Shown here: positions 1-8,111 of the stretch, piece by piece
Layout: every line of letters begins with the position of its first letter
Numbering within the stretch: the stretch's first letter is position 1
Assembly (NCBI GenBank): GCA_009692605.1
Contig: SHYV01000020.1
Location: 1 to 33,613 of the forward strand
Origin: Myxococcales bacterium
GTDB lineage: Bacteria > Myxococcota_A > UBA796 > SXON01
Reading direction: 5' to 3'
Length of the DNA stretch: 33,613 nt
The notes under the pieces: model-generated
Told to the model about the DNA's origin: nothing
Databases searched by the model: none
Seen by the model: the letters and a program-made list of their open reading frames with translations, nothing else
Made by a program: the position numbers and the translations under genes

Positions 1-195
1 CGGCTCCGTGGGGGTCTCCTCCACGCGGCTCTCTGACTGCTTCGCGGCCAGCCGTTCGGCTGCGTAGGCGTTACCACCTGCTGCGGACAAGCGCGGGTCG
101 ATGGATTGGGCCGCGGCGCCGGACGCCTCAATTGAGGTCGAACTCTGGGCTGCGCCCTGGGCGCCGGGTGGCGGGCGGTGGGTCTTGTCAGCCAT
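1..195 (-). CDS. N-terminal part of an unknown protein, cut by the left edge
   Basis: Reading leftward from an ATG at 195 the frame stays open for 65 codons to the edge of the window. The visible segment is rich in Ala, Ser, Gly and Glu, starts MADKTHRPPPG, and looks like a flexible hydrophilic leader. It has no signal peptide or membrane segment. A purine-rich GCGGGA lies directly before the ATG. It is divergent from the thiolase gene, leaving a shared 118-bp upstream region. I do not recognise the family. The composition would suit a disordered leader ahead of a domain that lies outside the window. Confidence is limited because only 195 bases are visible. Confidence 0.5.
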   Translation of the reverse strand, partial: MADKTHRPPPGAQGAAQSSTSIEASGAAAQSIDPRLSAAGGNAYAAERLAAKQSESRVEETPTEP

Positions 196-231
196 TCCCG
201 CAGTGTACCACTAGTAGCCCTTGTGGCCCGG

Positions 232-259
232 TTTACTCGCGCCCGCGTGCGACTACGTT
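232..259 (+). promoter_or_regulatory. weak candidate sigma-70-type promoter for the thiolase run
   Basis: TTTACT at 232-237 and TACGTT at 254-259 are separated by 16 bases and lie about 55 bases before the thiolase start. They match the -35 and -10 consensus only partly (4/6 and 3/6). The 196-313 gap between two divergent genes must hold promoters for both, but in such GC-rich DNA this assignment is weak. Confidence 0.2.
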
Positions 260-313
260 AGAGCGCGCGCGCCCCGCAGCGCCCTCCGCAGCCCTGCTCA
301 CCCGGAGTCCAGC

Positions 314-1573
314 ATGTCCACTCGTCGCGTCTTCATCCTCGGTGGTGCCAACACCTCGTTCCTCGGCAAGGGTAGCCCGGACTTCATCTGGAAGAACCAC
401 CCGGACTTCGGGAAGCGCGAGAACCCTACTCTGGAGGAGCAACTCAAGGCGGCGGTCGACCTGTGCTTCGCCGCCACCGGCATCGACCCGACGCTGATTC
501 AGCGTGGCTACGTCGGTAATTTCGTCGGGGAGCTCTTCTCCAGACAGGGGCATCTCGGCGCTGCGCTCGCCGGTAGCCATCCAGCCCTCGCGATGAAGCC
601 GATGACGCGCACGGAGGGGGCTTGCGCCTCCGGCGGACTCGCGATGCTGTGCGGCGTGGACGCGATCCGCGCCGGCTCCGACGTCGTGCTGGTCGCTGGG
701 GTCGAGGTGCAGTCCAACGAGAGCGCGCGCACCGGCGCCGATTACCTCGCCCGCGCGGCCCACTACGCTCGGCAGCGCGGCATCGACGACTTCACCTTTC
801 CCGCCCTGTTCGGCCGGCGCACCAAGCACTACCGTGCGGCCTACGGGGTCTCGGAAGAGTCGATCGGCCGAGCGGCGGTAAAGGCCTACGCCAACGCCAA
901 CAAGAACCCGCTCGCCCACATGCGGGCCCGGAAGATGGACCTCGATACGGCCGCAGCGTCGTCTGAGAAGAACCCGACCTTCCTTCAGAACGCCGAGTAC
1001 GCCGCCTTCATCAAGATGAGCGACTGCTCGCAGGTCTCCGACGGCGGCAGCGCCATGGTGCTGGTCAGTGAGGCCGGACTCAAGAAGCTGGGGTGCTCGG
1101 TGCAGGACTGCATCGAGATCGTGGGGACCGGGCATGCGACGGCTTCGCTGTACGAGGACAGCGATCCCACTGTCCTCTCCACCACCGCGCACGCCGTTCA
1201 ACAGGGGTATGCCGCCGCGGGGATCGGCTCGAAGGACGTCCACATCGCGGAGGTTCACGACTGCTTCACGGTCACCGAGTTGATGATGTACGAAGCGATG
1301 GACCTTTGCCCGCTCGGGGGCGGTGGCGAGCTGCTCCGCGACGGGGTCACCGAGATCGACGGGCGTGTCCCCGTGAACACCGGGGGCGGGCTCGTGGGCT
1401 TTGGGCACCCGGTGGGCGCTACTGGCGTGAAGCAGGCGGTAGAGATCTGGCGCCAGATGAAGGGGAAGGCGGGCGGCTATCAGGTGCCCCGCGTGCCCCA
1501 AGTTGGCGTGACCGTGAACATGGGCGGTGACGACCGCACCACGGTCGTCGGCGTGTACCGGAACGTGGGCTAA
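314..1573 (+). CDS. SCP2-type thiolase / acetyl-CoA acetyltransferase family protein
   Basis: A 419-residue thiolase-fold enzyme, expected to cleave 3-ketoacyl-CoA or condense acyl-CoAs. Visible features: the nucleophilic cysteine C104 in a GACASGG loop; an HDCF motif at residues 315-318, whose Cys is the second catalytic cysteine in SCP2-type thiolases; and GHPVGATG with H365. The C-terminus has an NMGGDD segment in place of the C-x-G motif of classical thiolases, as expected for the SCP2 branch. The ATG at 314 is chosen because GGAG stands 6 bases upstream; an in-frame GTG-type start further up would add 31 unnatural residues. It is the first gene of a six-gene run; the next start follows its stop by 3 bases. 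The exact substrate cannot be read from the sequence. Confidence 0.9.
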   Translation: MSTRRVFILGGANTSFLGKGSPDFIWKNHPDFGKRENPTLEEQLKAAVDLCFAATGIDPTLIQRGYVGNFVGELFSRQGHLGAALAGSHPALAMKPMTRTEGACASGGLAMLCGVDAIRAGSDVVLVAGVEVQSNESARTGADYLARAAHYARQRGIDDFTFPALFGRRTKHYRAAYGVSEESIGRAAVKAYANANKNPLAHMRARKMDLDTAAASSEKNPTFLQNAEYAAFIKMSDCSQVSDGGSAMVLVSEAGLKKLGCSVQDCIEIVGTGHATASLYEDSDPTVLSTTAHAVQQGYAAAGIGSKDVHIAEVHDCFTVTELMMYEAMDLCPLGGGGELLRDGVTEIDGRVPVNTGGGLVGFGHPVGATGVKQAVEIWRQMKGKAGGYQVPRVPQVGVTVNMGGDDRTTVVGVYRNVG

Positions 1574-1576
1574 CCC

Positions 1577-2188
1577 ATGAAGAAGTGGCTCCCGTACATC
1601 GTGGCCGCGGTGCTTGGGGTTGGAGTGGCCGTGCTCATGTTCCTCCCTGACACGTCGACCGGAAACAAGTCGTCGTCGGATCCCGCGGAGAAGCCGCGGA
1701 TGGTCACCAAGGTCGTGGACGGAAAGATGACCATGAACGGCGGCACGCCGGACGCCCCGTCGGACGCTGAGCGCATCTCGGCCGACCGGGCGAAGGGCGT
1801 GCTCGCGCCGGAGCCCGGCTCGCTGCGCCCTCTGAACGAAGGAGAGCTCGCGCGTGCCGACCGGGCCGCTCGCCCGTTCAACAAGCACTACAAGCTGGTT
1901 GCGCCGTTCTGGAGCATCATGGGGACCATGGTCGGCCCGACCGACCCGGAGGTCGCCCGGGAGTGCGCCGCGATGGACCTGTACCTGCGCGACCAGAGTA
2001 AGCTCGCCGATGACGACCTGAACGCCGAGGAGGCCCTCCAGAACGAGCTCGCGCTCGAGAAAAAGGTCCGTACGCTCGGGATCGCGAACGACAAGCTCAA
2101 CAGCTACCTCGACTACATCAACAACTCGGCACACACCACCATTCAGGGCGGCGACCCGTCCACGATCGTGAAGCCGGGCAAGGGCTGA
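1577..2188 (+). CDS. membrane-anchored hypothetical protein
   Basis: A 203-residue protein I do not recognise. It starts with two lysines and one hydrophobic helix (about residues 5-24), with no obvious cleavage site, so it is probably an inner-membrane protein with its bulk in the periplasm. A Ser/Asp/Pro/Lys linker follows. The C-terminal 110 residues are charged and predicted largely helical. It contains no cysteine clusters or enzymatic motif. It begins 3 bases after the thiolase stop and ends 2 bases before the TPR gene, so co-transcription is very likely. It may work with the TPR protein, but that is only inferred from spacing. Confidence 0.8.
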   Translation: MKKWLPYIVAAVLGVGVAVLMFLPDTSTGNKSSSDPAEKPRMVTKVVDGKMTMNGGTPDAPSDAERISADRAKGVLAPEPGSLRPLNEGELARADRAARPFNKHYKLVAPFWSIMGTMVGPTDPEVARECAAMDLYLRDQSKLADDDLNAEEALQNELALEKKVRTLGIANDKLNSYLDYINNSAHTTIQGGDPSTIVKPGKG

Positions 2189-2190
2189 AC

Positions 2191-3444
2191 ATGGCACTCG
2201 AACCCCAAGGTCAGGGCGCTCGCCACCTTCACGGAGCGCTCACCGCGCTTCAGCAGCACGCCCTGCCGCAGGCAGCCGGGGCAGCGGCGGACGCCCTGGA
2301 CGCGTTCACCCGCGAGGGGGACGCGACCGGCGCCGCCGCCGCGCATCAGGTGCTCGCGATGGTCGCAGCGGGGCGTGGGGACCTTCGCGCTGCGGTGGCC
2401 CACGTCGATGCGGCGATCCCGCTGCGCGAGCAGACGGGCGATCAGGAAGGGCTGGCGTCGCTCTTTCAGGAGCGCTTCGAGCTCTCGCTCGCCGGGGGTG
2501 ACCTGCCGGGAGCGAGGCAGGCGCTGGTTCGGCAGAAGGCGGCTCACGAGAAGGCTGGAGACCGTGAGGGGGTGGCGCACGCCAGTCACCAGCTTGCGCA
2601 AATCCTGCTTCAGGAGGGGCAGATCGACGCCGCGGAGGCCCTCGCGCAAGAGGCCATCTTCGCGCTGGAAGGCCCGCAGGGAGCTCGTGGACGCTCCGCG
2701 CTGCACCTGCTGCTCGCGAACGTGGAGGTCGCGAGGGGATCCGCCAAGAAGGGGGTCCGGCACGCGCTCGAGGCCTTGGAGCTTGCGCGCTCGGCGCGGT
2801 TCCGCCCGGGCGAGATCGACGCATTGCAGCAGCTTGGCACGCTGCACGCCGCCATGGGCGAATTTGCCGCTGGCCGGCGGGCGCTTGAGGAGGCGTTGGT
2901 CGGGCGGGAGTTGCTCAAGGATCTGGAGGGGCGCGCGCAGGCGCTTCGGGAGCTCGCCACACTAGAATTCGCCGATGGCGAGCACGACGCGGGCTTCGGC
3001 CGGCTCGACTACGCGGTTCGGACCCTGCGCGAGGCGCAGAACTTCGTGGGCGAGGTCACGATCCTGCAGCTCGTGCAGGCGTTCGCCGACGAGCACGGCC
3101 GTACCGGGCTCGGCGATCAGGCGGCGCGAGAGATGGTGGAGGCCGCCGCGCGTACGGGGGACGGCGAGGCGGTGGCCGCCGCGCACTTTGCGATGGCGAC
3201 GCGGCTCGCAGGGGCGGGCGATCTGGCCGGTGCGCGCAACAGCTTCTCAGCGGCGCACGGGCTTCAGAATCAGGCGGGCCGGATCCACGAGGCCGCGGTG
3301 AGCCTGGGCATGATGGGGCAGGTCGCGGCCGCGATGGGCGACCCCGTAGGGGTAGAGATGATGCGTGAGAGCCTCTCCGCGCTGGAAGGCCTCGGCAGCG
3401 AGGCGGCGGACGCGCTCCGGCCCATCCTCGCCGAGCTCGGCTGA
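2191..3444 (+). CDS. TPR repeat protein
   Basis: A 417-residue, Ala-rich, all-helical protein built of about ten tetratricopeptide-like repeats of roughly 38-40 residues. Recurrent segments have the A-x2-L-x7-G-x3-A pattern, with repeated stretches such as AGDREGVAHA, LGTLHAAMGEF and MATRLAGAGDL. There is no signal peptide or membrane helix, so it is probably a cytoplasmic scaffold that binds other proteins. Its TGA shares one base with the ATG of the HAD gene (TGATG), which suggests translational coupling. Partners are unknown; the neighbouring membrane protein and HAD phosphatase are candidates. Confidence 0.85.
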   Translation: MALEPQGQGARHLHGALTALQQHALPQAAGAAADALDAFTREGDATGAAAAHQVLAMVAAGRGDLRAAVAHVDAAIPLREQTGDQEGLASLFQERFELSLAGGDLPGARQALVRQKAAHEKAGDREGVAHASHQLAQILLQEGQIDAAEALAQEAIFALEGPQGARGRSALHLLLANVEVARGSAKKGVRHALEALELARSARFRPGEIDALQQLGTLHAAMGEFAAGRRALEEALVGRELLKDLEGRAQALRELATLEFADGEHDAGFGRLDYAVRTLREAQNFVGEVTILQLVQAFADEHGRTGLGDQAAREMVEAAARTGDGEAVAAAHFAMATRLAGAGDLAGARNSFSAAHGLQNQAGRIHEAAVSLGMMGQVAAAMGDPVGVEMMRESLSALEGLGSEAADALRPILAELG

Positions 3445-4178
3445 TGCGCGCACGCGGCTATTCCCCCTTCGAATGCTCATCCGCGAACGACGCCCTGCTC
3501 GATCGGGTGGTCGCTGACTCCGGGCCGGGCACCGTGGCGGTGTTCGATCTGGATGGGTGTGTATTCGACACCCGGCCGAGGCAGGTCAGGATCTTCCGAG
3601 AGCTCGCCGCGCAGCGCGGCTGGCGGCAATTGTGCGCCGTGCGCGAGGAGCATTTTTTGGACTGGTCGCTTGCCAGAACGATGCTGAACGCGGGCATCGA
3701 GGCGGACTGGGTGCGGGAGAACGAGCCGACGGTCCGGGGTTGGTGGAACCGCTGCTTCTTCAGCTCAGAGTATGTCATGTTCGACCATGCGATGCCGGGT
3801 GCGGCCGAGCTGTGTCGGCGGGTCTGGGCGACCGGAGCTCACCTCGTTTACCTCACCGGGCGGGATGTCTCGATGGCACCCGGCACCGAGTCCTCCCTCC
3901 GGTCCTTCGGGTTCCCCTACAACGCCGTCCGGAGCACGCTCCTGGTGAAGCCGAGCGTTGACCTAGACGACACCGAGTTCAAGGCCGGCGCGCTCGACAG
4001 CATCGCCTCGCTGGGCCGCACAACCGTCTACCTCGACAACGAGCCGGCGAACGTGAACCTCTACGCGCAACGGTACCCGGACGCGTTCGTCGTTTTCGTC
4101 GAGACCGACCACAGCCCGCGCGAGGATGAGCCCGCACCCTCGATCCCGTGGCTACGCAGCTTCTGGCGCACCGGATGA
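3444..4178 (+). CDS. HAD-superfamily hydrolase
   Basis: A 244-residue haloacid dehalogenase-like hydrolase, probably a small-molecule or protein phosphatase. Motif I is FDLDGCVFD, with nucleophile D35 and acid/base D37. Motif II is the threonine of YLTGRD. Motif III is a lysine in the LVKPS or EFKAGA segment, and motif IV is the acidic YLDNEPANVN stretch. A helical cap of about 90 residues, rich in Trp and Arg, lies between motifs I and II. No targeting signal is seen. It overlaps the upstream TPR gene by one base and the Hsp33 gene by four. The substrate is not predictable; the cap does not resemble phosphoglycolate phosphatase closely. Confidence 0.85.
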   Translation: MRARGYSPFECSSANDALLDRVVADSGPGTVAVFDLDGCVFDTRPRQVRIFRELAAQRGWRQLCAVREEHFLDWSLARTMLNAGIEADWVRENEPTVRGWWNRCFFSSEYVMFDHAMPGAAELCRRVWATGAHLVYLTGRDVSMAPGTESSLRSFGFPYNAVRSTLLVKPSVDLDDTEFKAGALDSIASLGRTTVYLDNEPANVNLYAQRYPDAFVVFVETDHSPREDEPAPSIPWLRSFWRTG

Positions 4179-5050
4179 TGGACGACACAGCCGGGCCCTC
4201 GGTCCCAACGCGGGTGCCCGGCCGATTCGCGGTCGCTCTGACCTTGAATGGGCACGCCCGGGTGATGGTCGCGACGGTCGCCGAGCAGGCGGACGAGGTC
4301 CGGGAGCGCCACCGCCTGGATCGGGCGGCGACGGTCCTTGCGGCTGAGGGCCTCGTCGCCGCGGTCCTGCTCTCCGCTCACATCAAGGGCGAAGAGCGGA
4401 TGACCCTGCAGGTAGCCAGCGAGCGCCCTGCCTTCGCGTTTGTCGCTGACATCGACGCCGTCGGCGTCCTTCGGGCCCGCTTCACACCCCCGTCAGGGCT
4501 GATGCCGGTGAAGACGTTCAGCGGGATGCTGTCCGCGATGAAGTCGCTCGGGCAGAAGGAGCTGTATCGGGGGGTCTCGCCGGTCATCGACGAGACGTTC
4601 GAACAAGCGCTGCACCGCTTCCTCAAGCAGAGCCAACAGTCCGACGCCCGGGTGAGGATCCTCTGCAGGCTCGATGCCCACGCCCACGTTCGGTTCGCGG
4701 CCGGCATGCTGGTCGAGCGGCTGCCTGGCATTTCGCCGGAGGCCTTCGCCGAGCATTTCGACGCGCCGATGGCCGGAAGCAAGTTTGAGGACCTGATGTC
4801 AGGGTTCGCGATGGGGGAGCTTGCTGGCTCGCCGGTGGAGCTGCTTGGGTTTCAGGACTTCGTCTTTCGGTGCTCCTGCAGCCGGTCGAGGGTGGCGAGC
4901 ATGCTGCGCGCGCTCGGGAAAGACGAGCTGCTCGCCATCAAGTCCGAGCAGGGTCAGGCCGAGATCATCTGCCATTACTGCAATTCGAAGCAGACCTTCG
5001 ACCCTGCGGCCCTCGATGATCTACTGGTCGGCCTGCCGCCCGTGGCCTGA
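4175..5050 (+). CDS. hslO: Hsp33 family redox-regulated chaperone
   Basis: A 291-residue holdase chaperone of the Hsp33 family, close to the normal length. It protects unfolding proteins during oxidative stress in the cytoplasm. The N-terminal domain carries the hydrophobic substrate-binding body. The C-terminal redox switch has the expected zinc cysteines: CSC (C233, C235) and CHYC (C266, C269). Oxidation of these to disulfides is what activates the family. The ATG at 4175 is chosen because it overlaps the HAD stop as ATGA; a second ATG at 4178 and an in-frame GTG at 4148 are possible. BirA follows after 3 bases. Confidence 0.9.
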   Translation: MMDDTAGPSVPTRVPGRFAVALTLNGHARVMVATVAEQADEVRERHRLDRAATVLAAEGLVAAVLLSAHIKGEERMTLQVASERPAFAFVADIDAVGVLRARFTPPSGLMPVKTFSGMLSAMKSLGQKELYRGVSPVIDETFEQALHRFLKQSQQSDARVRILCRLDAHAHVRFAAGMLVERLPGISPEAFAEHFDAPMAGSKFEDLMSGFAMGELAGSPVELLGFQDFVFRCSCSRSRVASMLRALGKDELLAIKSEQGQAEIICHYCNSKQTFDPAALDDLLVGLPPVA

Positions 5051-5053
5051 GCT

Positions 5054-5797
5054 GTGACCGTCCTGCGGCTCGGCGAGGTCACGTCAACTCAGGATGTCGC
5101 GAAGCAGTTGGCCGCCGACGGCGCCGAGCACGGCACGGTGGTGCGGGCGGAGCGCCAAACCGCGGGGAGGGGCCGGCTCGGGCGCCGGTGGGCCTCTGCT
5201 CCCGGTGACGGACTGCTGTTCTCGATCGTCTTGCGTCCCGGTGGCCTGCTCCGCGACGCGCCGCTGCTCACCCTCGGCGCGGCGGCTGGGTTGGCGCTGG
5301 CGCTGGACGTACAAGTCAAGTGGCCAAACGATCTGGTCGTGGACGCGGGCCCGGAGCGCCCACCCCTGAAGCTCGGTGGGATCCTAGGAGAGCTTGAAGC
5401 CGAGCCAGGCGGCGCGGTTCGGCACGTGGTCCTCGGCGTGGGCCTGAACGTGCTCCAACGGGCGTTCCCCGAGGAGCTGCCCTGGGCGACGTCGTTGTGG
5501 ATCCAGCGCGGTGTCCGGCATCCCGCCCGGAGCGTCGAAGTGGATCGCGAGGAGGTCTTCGAGCGCGCTGTTGCCGCGATCCTCGAGTGGCAGGGGCACG
5601 CAGAGCGCCTGAATTTGTGGCGCAGCCGGGCGCATACCCTCGGGCGGCGGGTGGAGATCACCACCGGGGAGGGGGACGACCGGTCGACGGTCGCTGGGCT
5701 GGCCACGGGTCTGGCGGACGATGGTGCGCTGATCGTGGACGGCCGACCCGTATACGTGGGGGAGGTAGGGGCTTCGCAGGGCGCGGCGAGCGGCTAA
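5054..5797 (+). CDS. birA: biotin--[acetyl-CoA-carboxylase] ligase
   Basis: A 247-residue biotin protein ligase that makes biotinyl-AMP and transfers biotin to carboxyl-carrier lysines, for example of acetyl-CoA or propionyl-CoA carboxylase. It shows the ST-Q substrate-entry segment, GRGRLGRRW (residues 39-46, biotin/AMP binding), KWPND (89-93) and a KLGGIL-GE stretch. A small SH3-like domain sits at the C-terminus. There is no N-terminal helix-turn-helix, so it is a monofunctional enzyme, not a repressor. It starts with GTG. It is last in the plus-strand run, and its TAA overlaps the stop codon of the convergent FG-GAP gene (5794-5797). Confidence 0.92.
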   Translation: MTVLRLGEVTSTQDVAKQLAADGAEHGTVVRAERQTAGRGRLGRRWASAPGDGLLFSIVLRPGGLLRDAPLLTLGAAAGLALALDVQVKWPNDLVVDAGPERPPLKLGGILGELEAEPGGAVRHVVLGVGLNVLQRAFPEELPWATSLWIQRGVRHPARSVEVDREEVFERAVAAILEWQGHAERLNLWRSRAHTLGRRVEITTGEGDDRSTVAGLATGLADDGALIVDGRPVYVGEVGASQGAASG

Positions 5798-7299
5798 AAC
5801 AGGTACGCCTTGCCCGAGAACGCGCCGCCATCGTCGTTGTAGATCGCACCAAGGAGCACATCGTCGTCGCCGTCGCCATCGACGTCCGAGCCCGCCGCCA
5901 GGCACCGTCCGAAGGCATCTGCGTCTCTCTCGCCGGAGTCGATGCGATCGACCTCACCGAGCGTGTGCGTGCCGACTGACCAGGGCCCGAAGACCGTGTA
6001 AATCGTACCGGCGTCGGTTCCGGCACGATCGTTCCCGGGTGCGCCGACGATGAGGTCGAGCACGCCATCGCCGTTCACGTCGCCGGTGGCGCTGGCGAAT
6101 CCGGCCTGATCCTCGGGCTCTTCACCCTCCCAGCGGGTCACTTCGTCGTCGAGGGCGCGTGTCTCCGTGGCGGCTCCGGCCACCCCGCCATGCACCAGAT
6201 AGATAGTGCCATCGTTGACGCCGTCCGCGGAGATGATCAGGTCGGAAAAGCCGTCGTCGTCCACGTCGCCGGGGGCGTGGAGCGGGCTGCCGGTGTAGCT
6301 GTACTGCGCCGGTCCGAGCAGGGTGAGGTCGGCGTCGGTGATCTCGTGCTGGATCGCGGCGATCGGACCGTAGTATACGACCACCTTGCCCGAAGATGGC
6401 CCGTTCTCGTCCGCCCCGCTGGCCCCGAGCGCAACATCTGGGACTCCGTCGCCATCGAAGTCACCGGCCAGAGCCAGGGCATTTCCTACCGCGTCGCCGC
6501 CGCCGTACCCGCCGTGCGCGAGGACCGATGACGAGACCGGCAACCCGAGGAACTGCGTAGTCGCGGCGGACAGCTGCACGTCGCCCGCGACCGGCCCAGG
6601 CACAAGGTACGCCTTGCCCCCGCCCGCCCCGCCCGCGTCGTTGCCGCTGGCGCCCACGAGGTAGTCCACCTCACCATCTCCGGTGAGGTCGGCTCCGCCT
6701 GTGACGGCGACCCCTGCATAGTCGTTCCCGTACTCCCCAAGCAGGCTGCCGGTGGCGGCCGCTGAGAGCTGCGTCTCCCCTGGTGAACCGAGGTCGGCGC
6801 CCGGAAGGATCCAGACGCGACCGGCGTTGCTGCCCATCGTCCCATCCCCGATGGCTCCGACCATCACGTCCGCACGGCCGTCGCCGTCCGCATCCCCGGC
6901 GCCGTGTACGTCATACCCTGAGAAATCGTAAGAACCGGCACCTGCCCAGCAGAGATCGGCGTCGTCGAGCGTTCGCCGAAGCGCTCCCGCAGCGAGCTTC
7001 GCTCCCGAGTATACGCAGACCCGGTTTCCGTAGTAGGCGGCTACGACCACGTCCGGCGAGCCGTCCCCATCGAGATCGCCGGGCAGGGCGACCGCGTTGC
7101 CGGCTGCGTCGGACGGGCTCCCGACGAAGGCGTAGACACCGGGTTCTTCGCCGGTGTCGGCGCCACCGGTGTCCACGATGTGCGTGTCGCCTTGAGCTGT
7201 GTCGCTGCTGTCGGGTTGGCCGGAGCAACCCACTCCGGCCCAGTACAAGCAAGCGCCCGCGAGCGCGGGGACCCCGGAGCACCTCAGGCGCGTCGTCAT
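5794..7299 (-). CDS. FG-GAP repeat beta-propeller, probable lipoprotein
   Basis: A 501-residue exported protein. The N-terminus has an arginine and a hydrophobic stretch ending at GVGC (C25), a weak lipobox. An Asp/Thr/Gly-rich linker (DTGGADTGEEPG) follows, then seven FG-GAP repeats. Each has an Asp-rich calcium-binding loop of the D-x-D-G-D-G-x-x-D kind, for example DLDGDGSPD, DADGDGRAD, DFDGDGVPD and DVNGDGVLD, consistent with a seven-bladed integrin-like propeller. It probably sits on the cell surface or outer membrane. Its ATG overlaps the stop of the SirB1-like gene (ATGA), making it the last gene of a coupled five-gene operon. The ligand is unknown. Confidence 0.88.
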   Translation of the reverse strand: MTTRLRCSGVPALAGACLYWAGVGCSGQPDSSDTAQGDTHIVDTGGADTGEEPGVYAFVGSPSDAAGNAVALPGDLDGDGSPDVVVAAYYGNRVCVYSGAKLAAGALRRTLDDADLCWAGAGSYDFSGYDVHGAGDADGDGRADVMVGAIGDGTMGSNAGRVWILPGADLGSPGETQLSAAATGSLLGEYGNDYAGVAVTGGADLTGDGEVDYLVGASGNDAGGAGGGKAYLVPGPVAGDVQLSAATTQFLGLPVSSSVLAHGGYGGGDAVGNALALAGDFDGDGVPDVALGASGADENGPSSGKVVVYYGPIAAIQHEITDADLTLLGPAQYSYTGSPLHAPGDVDDDGFSDLIISADGVNDGTIYLVHGGVAGAATETRALDDEVTRWEGEEPEDQAGFASATGDVNGDGVLDLIVGAPGNDRAGTDAGTIYTVFGPWSVGTHTLGEVDRIDSGERDADAFGRCLAAGSDVDGDGDDDVLLGAIYNDDGGAFSGKAYLF

Positions 7300-8111
7300 G
7301 TTGATTCCGTGCGTTGGAGGAGCTCTTCGACGACTTCGCGGTCGGTCGCCCCTGGCGCTATTTTAAGGTACCTCCGAAGGTCGCGCGCTGCCTCCGTCGG
7401 ACGGCGGAGGTGTAGCAGCACCAGCGCTCGATCCCGAACTTCGGCCGCCTGTTCGCCGCCGACCAGCAGGATGCGGTCGATGGCCGCAAGCGCTCTGGTG
7501 TGATCGTCTGCCTCGATCCAGAAGTTCTTCAGATTGGTGAGCATGCGCGTGAGCAGCGCGCGTTCGGTGGTGGGGTCGAGCACGCGCCGGGCGCTCTCGG
7601 CGTCGGTGCCCCGGCCGGGGAGGCGCGCCATGAGATCCCGCGCCTCACGCACGACGCCACGGTGGAAGGGGTCGATGTAGATCCGCGCCCCGGGTTGGTC
7701 GAGGCATACCATGAAGTGGCCTGGGAAGCCGACTCCCACGATGGGGACGCCAAGGCGCTTGCCAAGGAGGATCCACACCACGCCGAGCAAGATGGGCAGT
7801 CCTCGCCGGGCGGCGACCACGACGTCAAGGAAGGACGAGTTCGCGGTGGCGTAGACGTCGGCGTCCCCGTGAAAGCCGAGCCGACCTCCGATCGCGGCGG
7901 CCAGCTGGGAGGCGACGCGGTCCGGAGGGTCCGACGGGCGGATGTCGTCGCGGATCTCGTCAGCGAGGCGGTCGAGCTGCGCGGACACAGCGGCGTAATC
8001 GATCGACGGCTCGCCCATTGCCGCGATGCCGATCACCAGCTCTTCGAGATCGAGCACTTCGTCGGGGGCACGGGCAGCCAGCGCGAACCTCGCCGCGGCC
8101 GAGAGCTTCAC
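7296..8111 (-). CDS. SirB1-type transglutaminase-like / TPR protein
   Basis: A 271-residue protein of the SirB1 (YchA-like) family. Residues of about 90-165 carry the family core: LGFHGD, NSSFLDVV, RRGLPI, then RLGVPIVGVGFPGHFMV and a YIDPFHRG segment. The C-terminal quarter has TPR-like helices (IDRILLVG, ALVLLHLRR, RRYLKIAPG). Proteins of this family usually lack the transglutaminase cysteine, and none is seen at the expected place here. A GTG at 8111 is taken as the start because it overlaps the upstream stop as GTGA; an earlier ATG would put 55 unlikely residues inside the neighbouring gene. Its biochemical role is not established in any bacterium that I know of. Confidence 0.82.
   Translation of the reverse strand: MKLSAAARFALAARAPDEVLDLEELVIGIAAMGEPSIDYAAVSAQLDRLADEIRDDIRPSDPPDRVASQLAAAIGGRLGFHGDADVYATANSSFLDVVVAARRGLPILLGVVWILLGKRLGVPIVGVGFPGHFMVCLDQPGARIYIDPFHRGVVREARDLMARLPGRGTDAESARRVLDPTTERALLTRMLTNLKNFWIEADDHTRALAAIDRILLVGGEQAAEVRDRALVLLHLRRPTEAARDLRRYLKIAPGATDREVVEELLQRTEST

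Noticed and set aside
233-2197. A 654-codon open frame on the minus strand opposite the thiolase and membrane-protein genes
   Set aside because: It is an antisense shadow in GC-rich DNA. Its translation is Arg/His/Val-rich without any family motif, while the plus strand encodes an intact thiolase.
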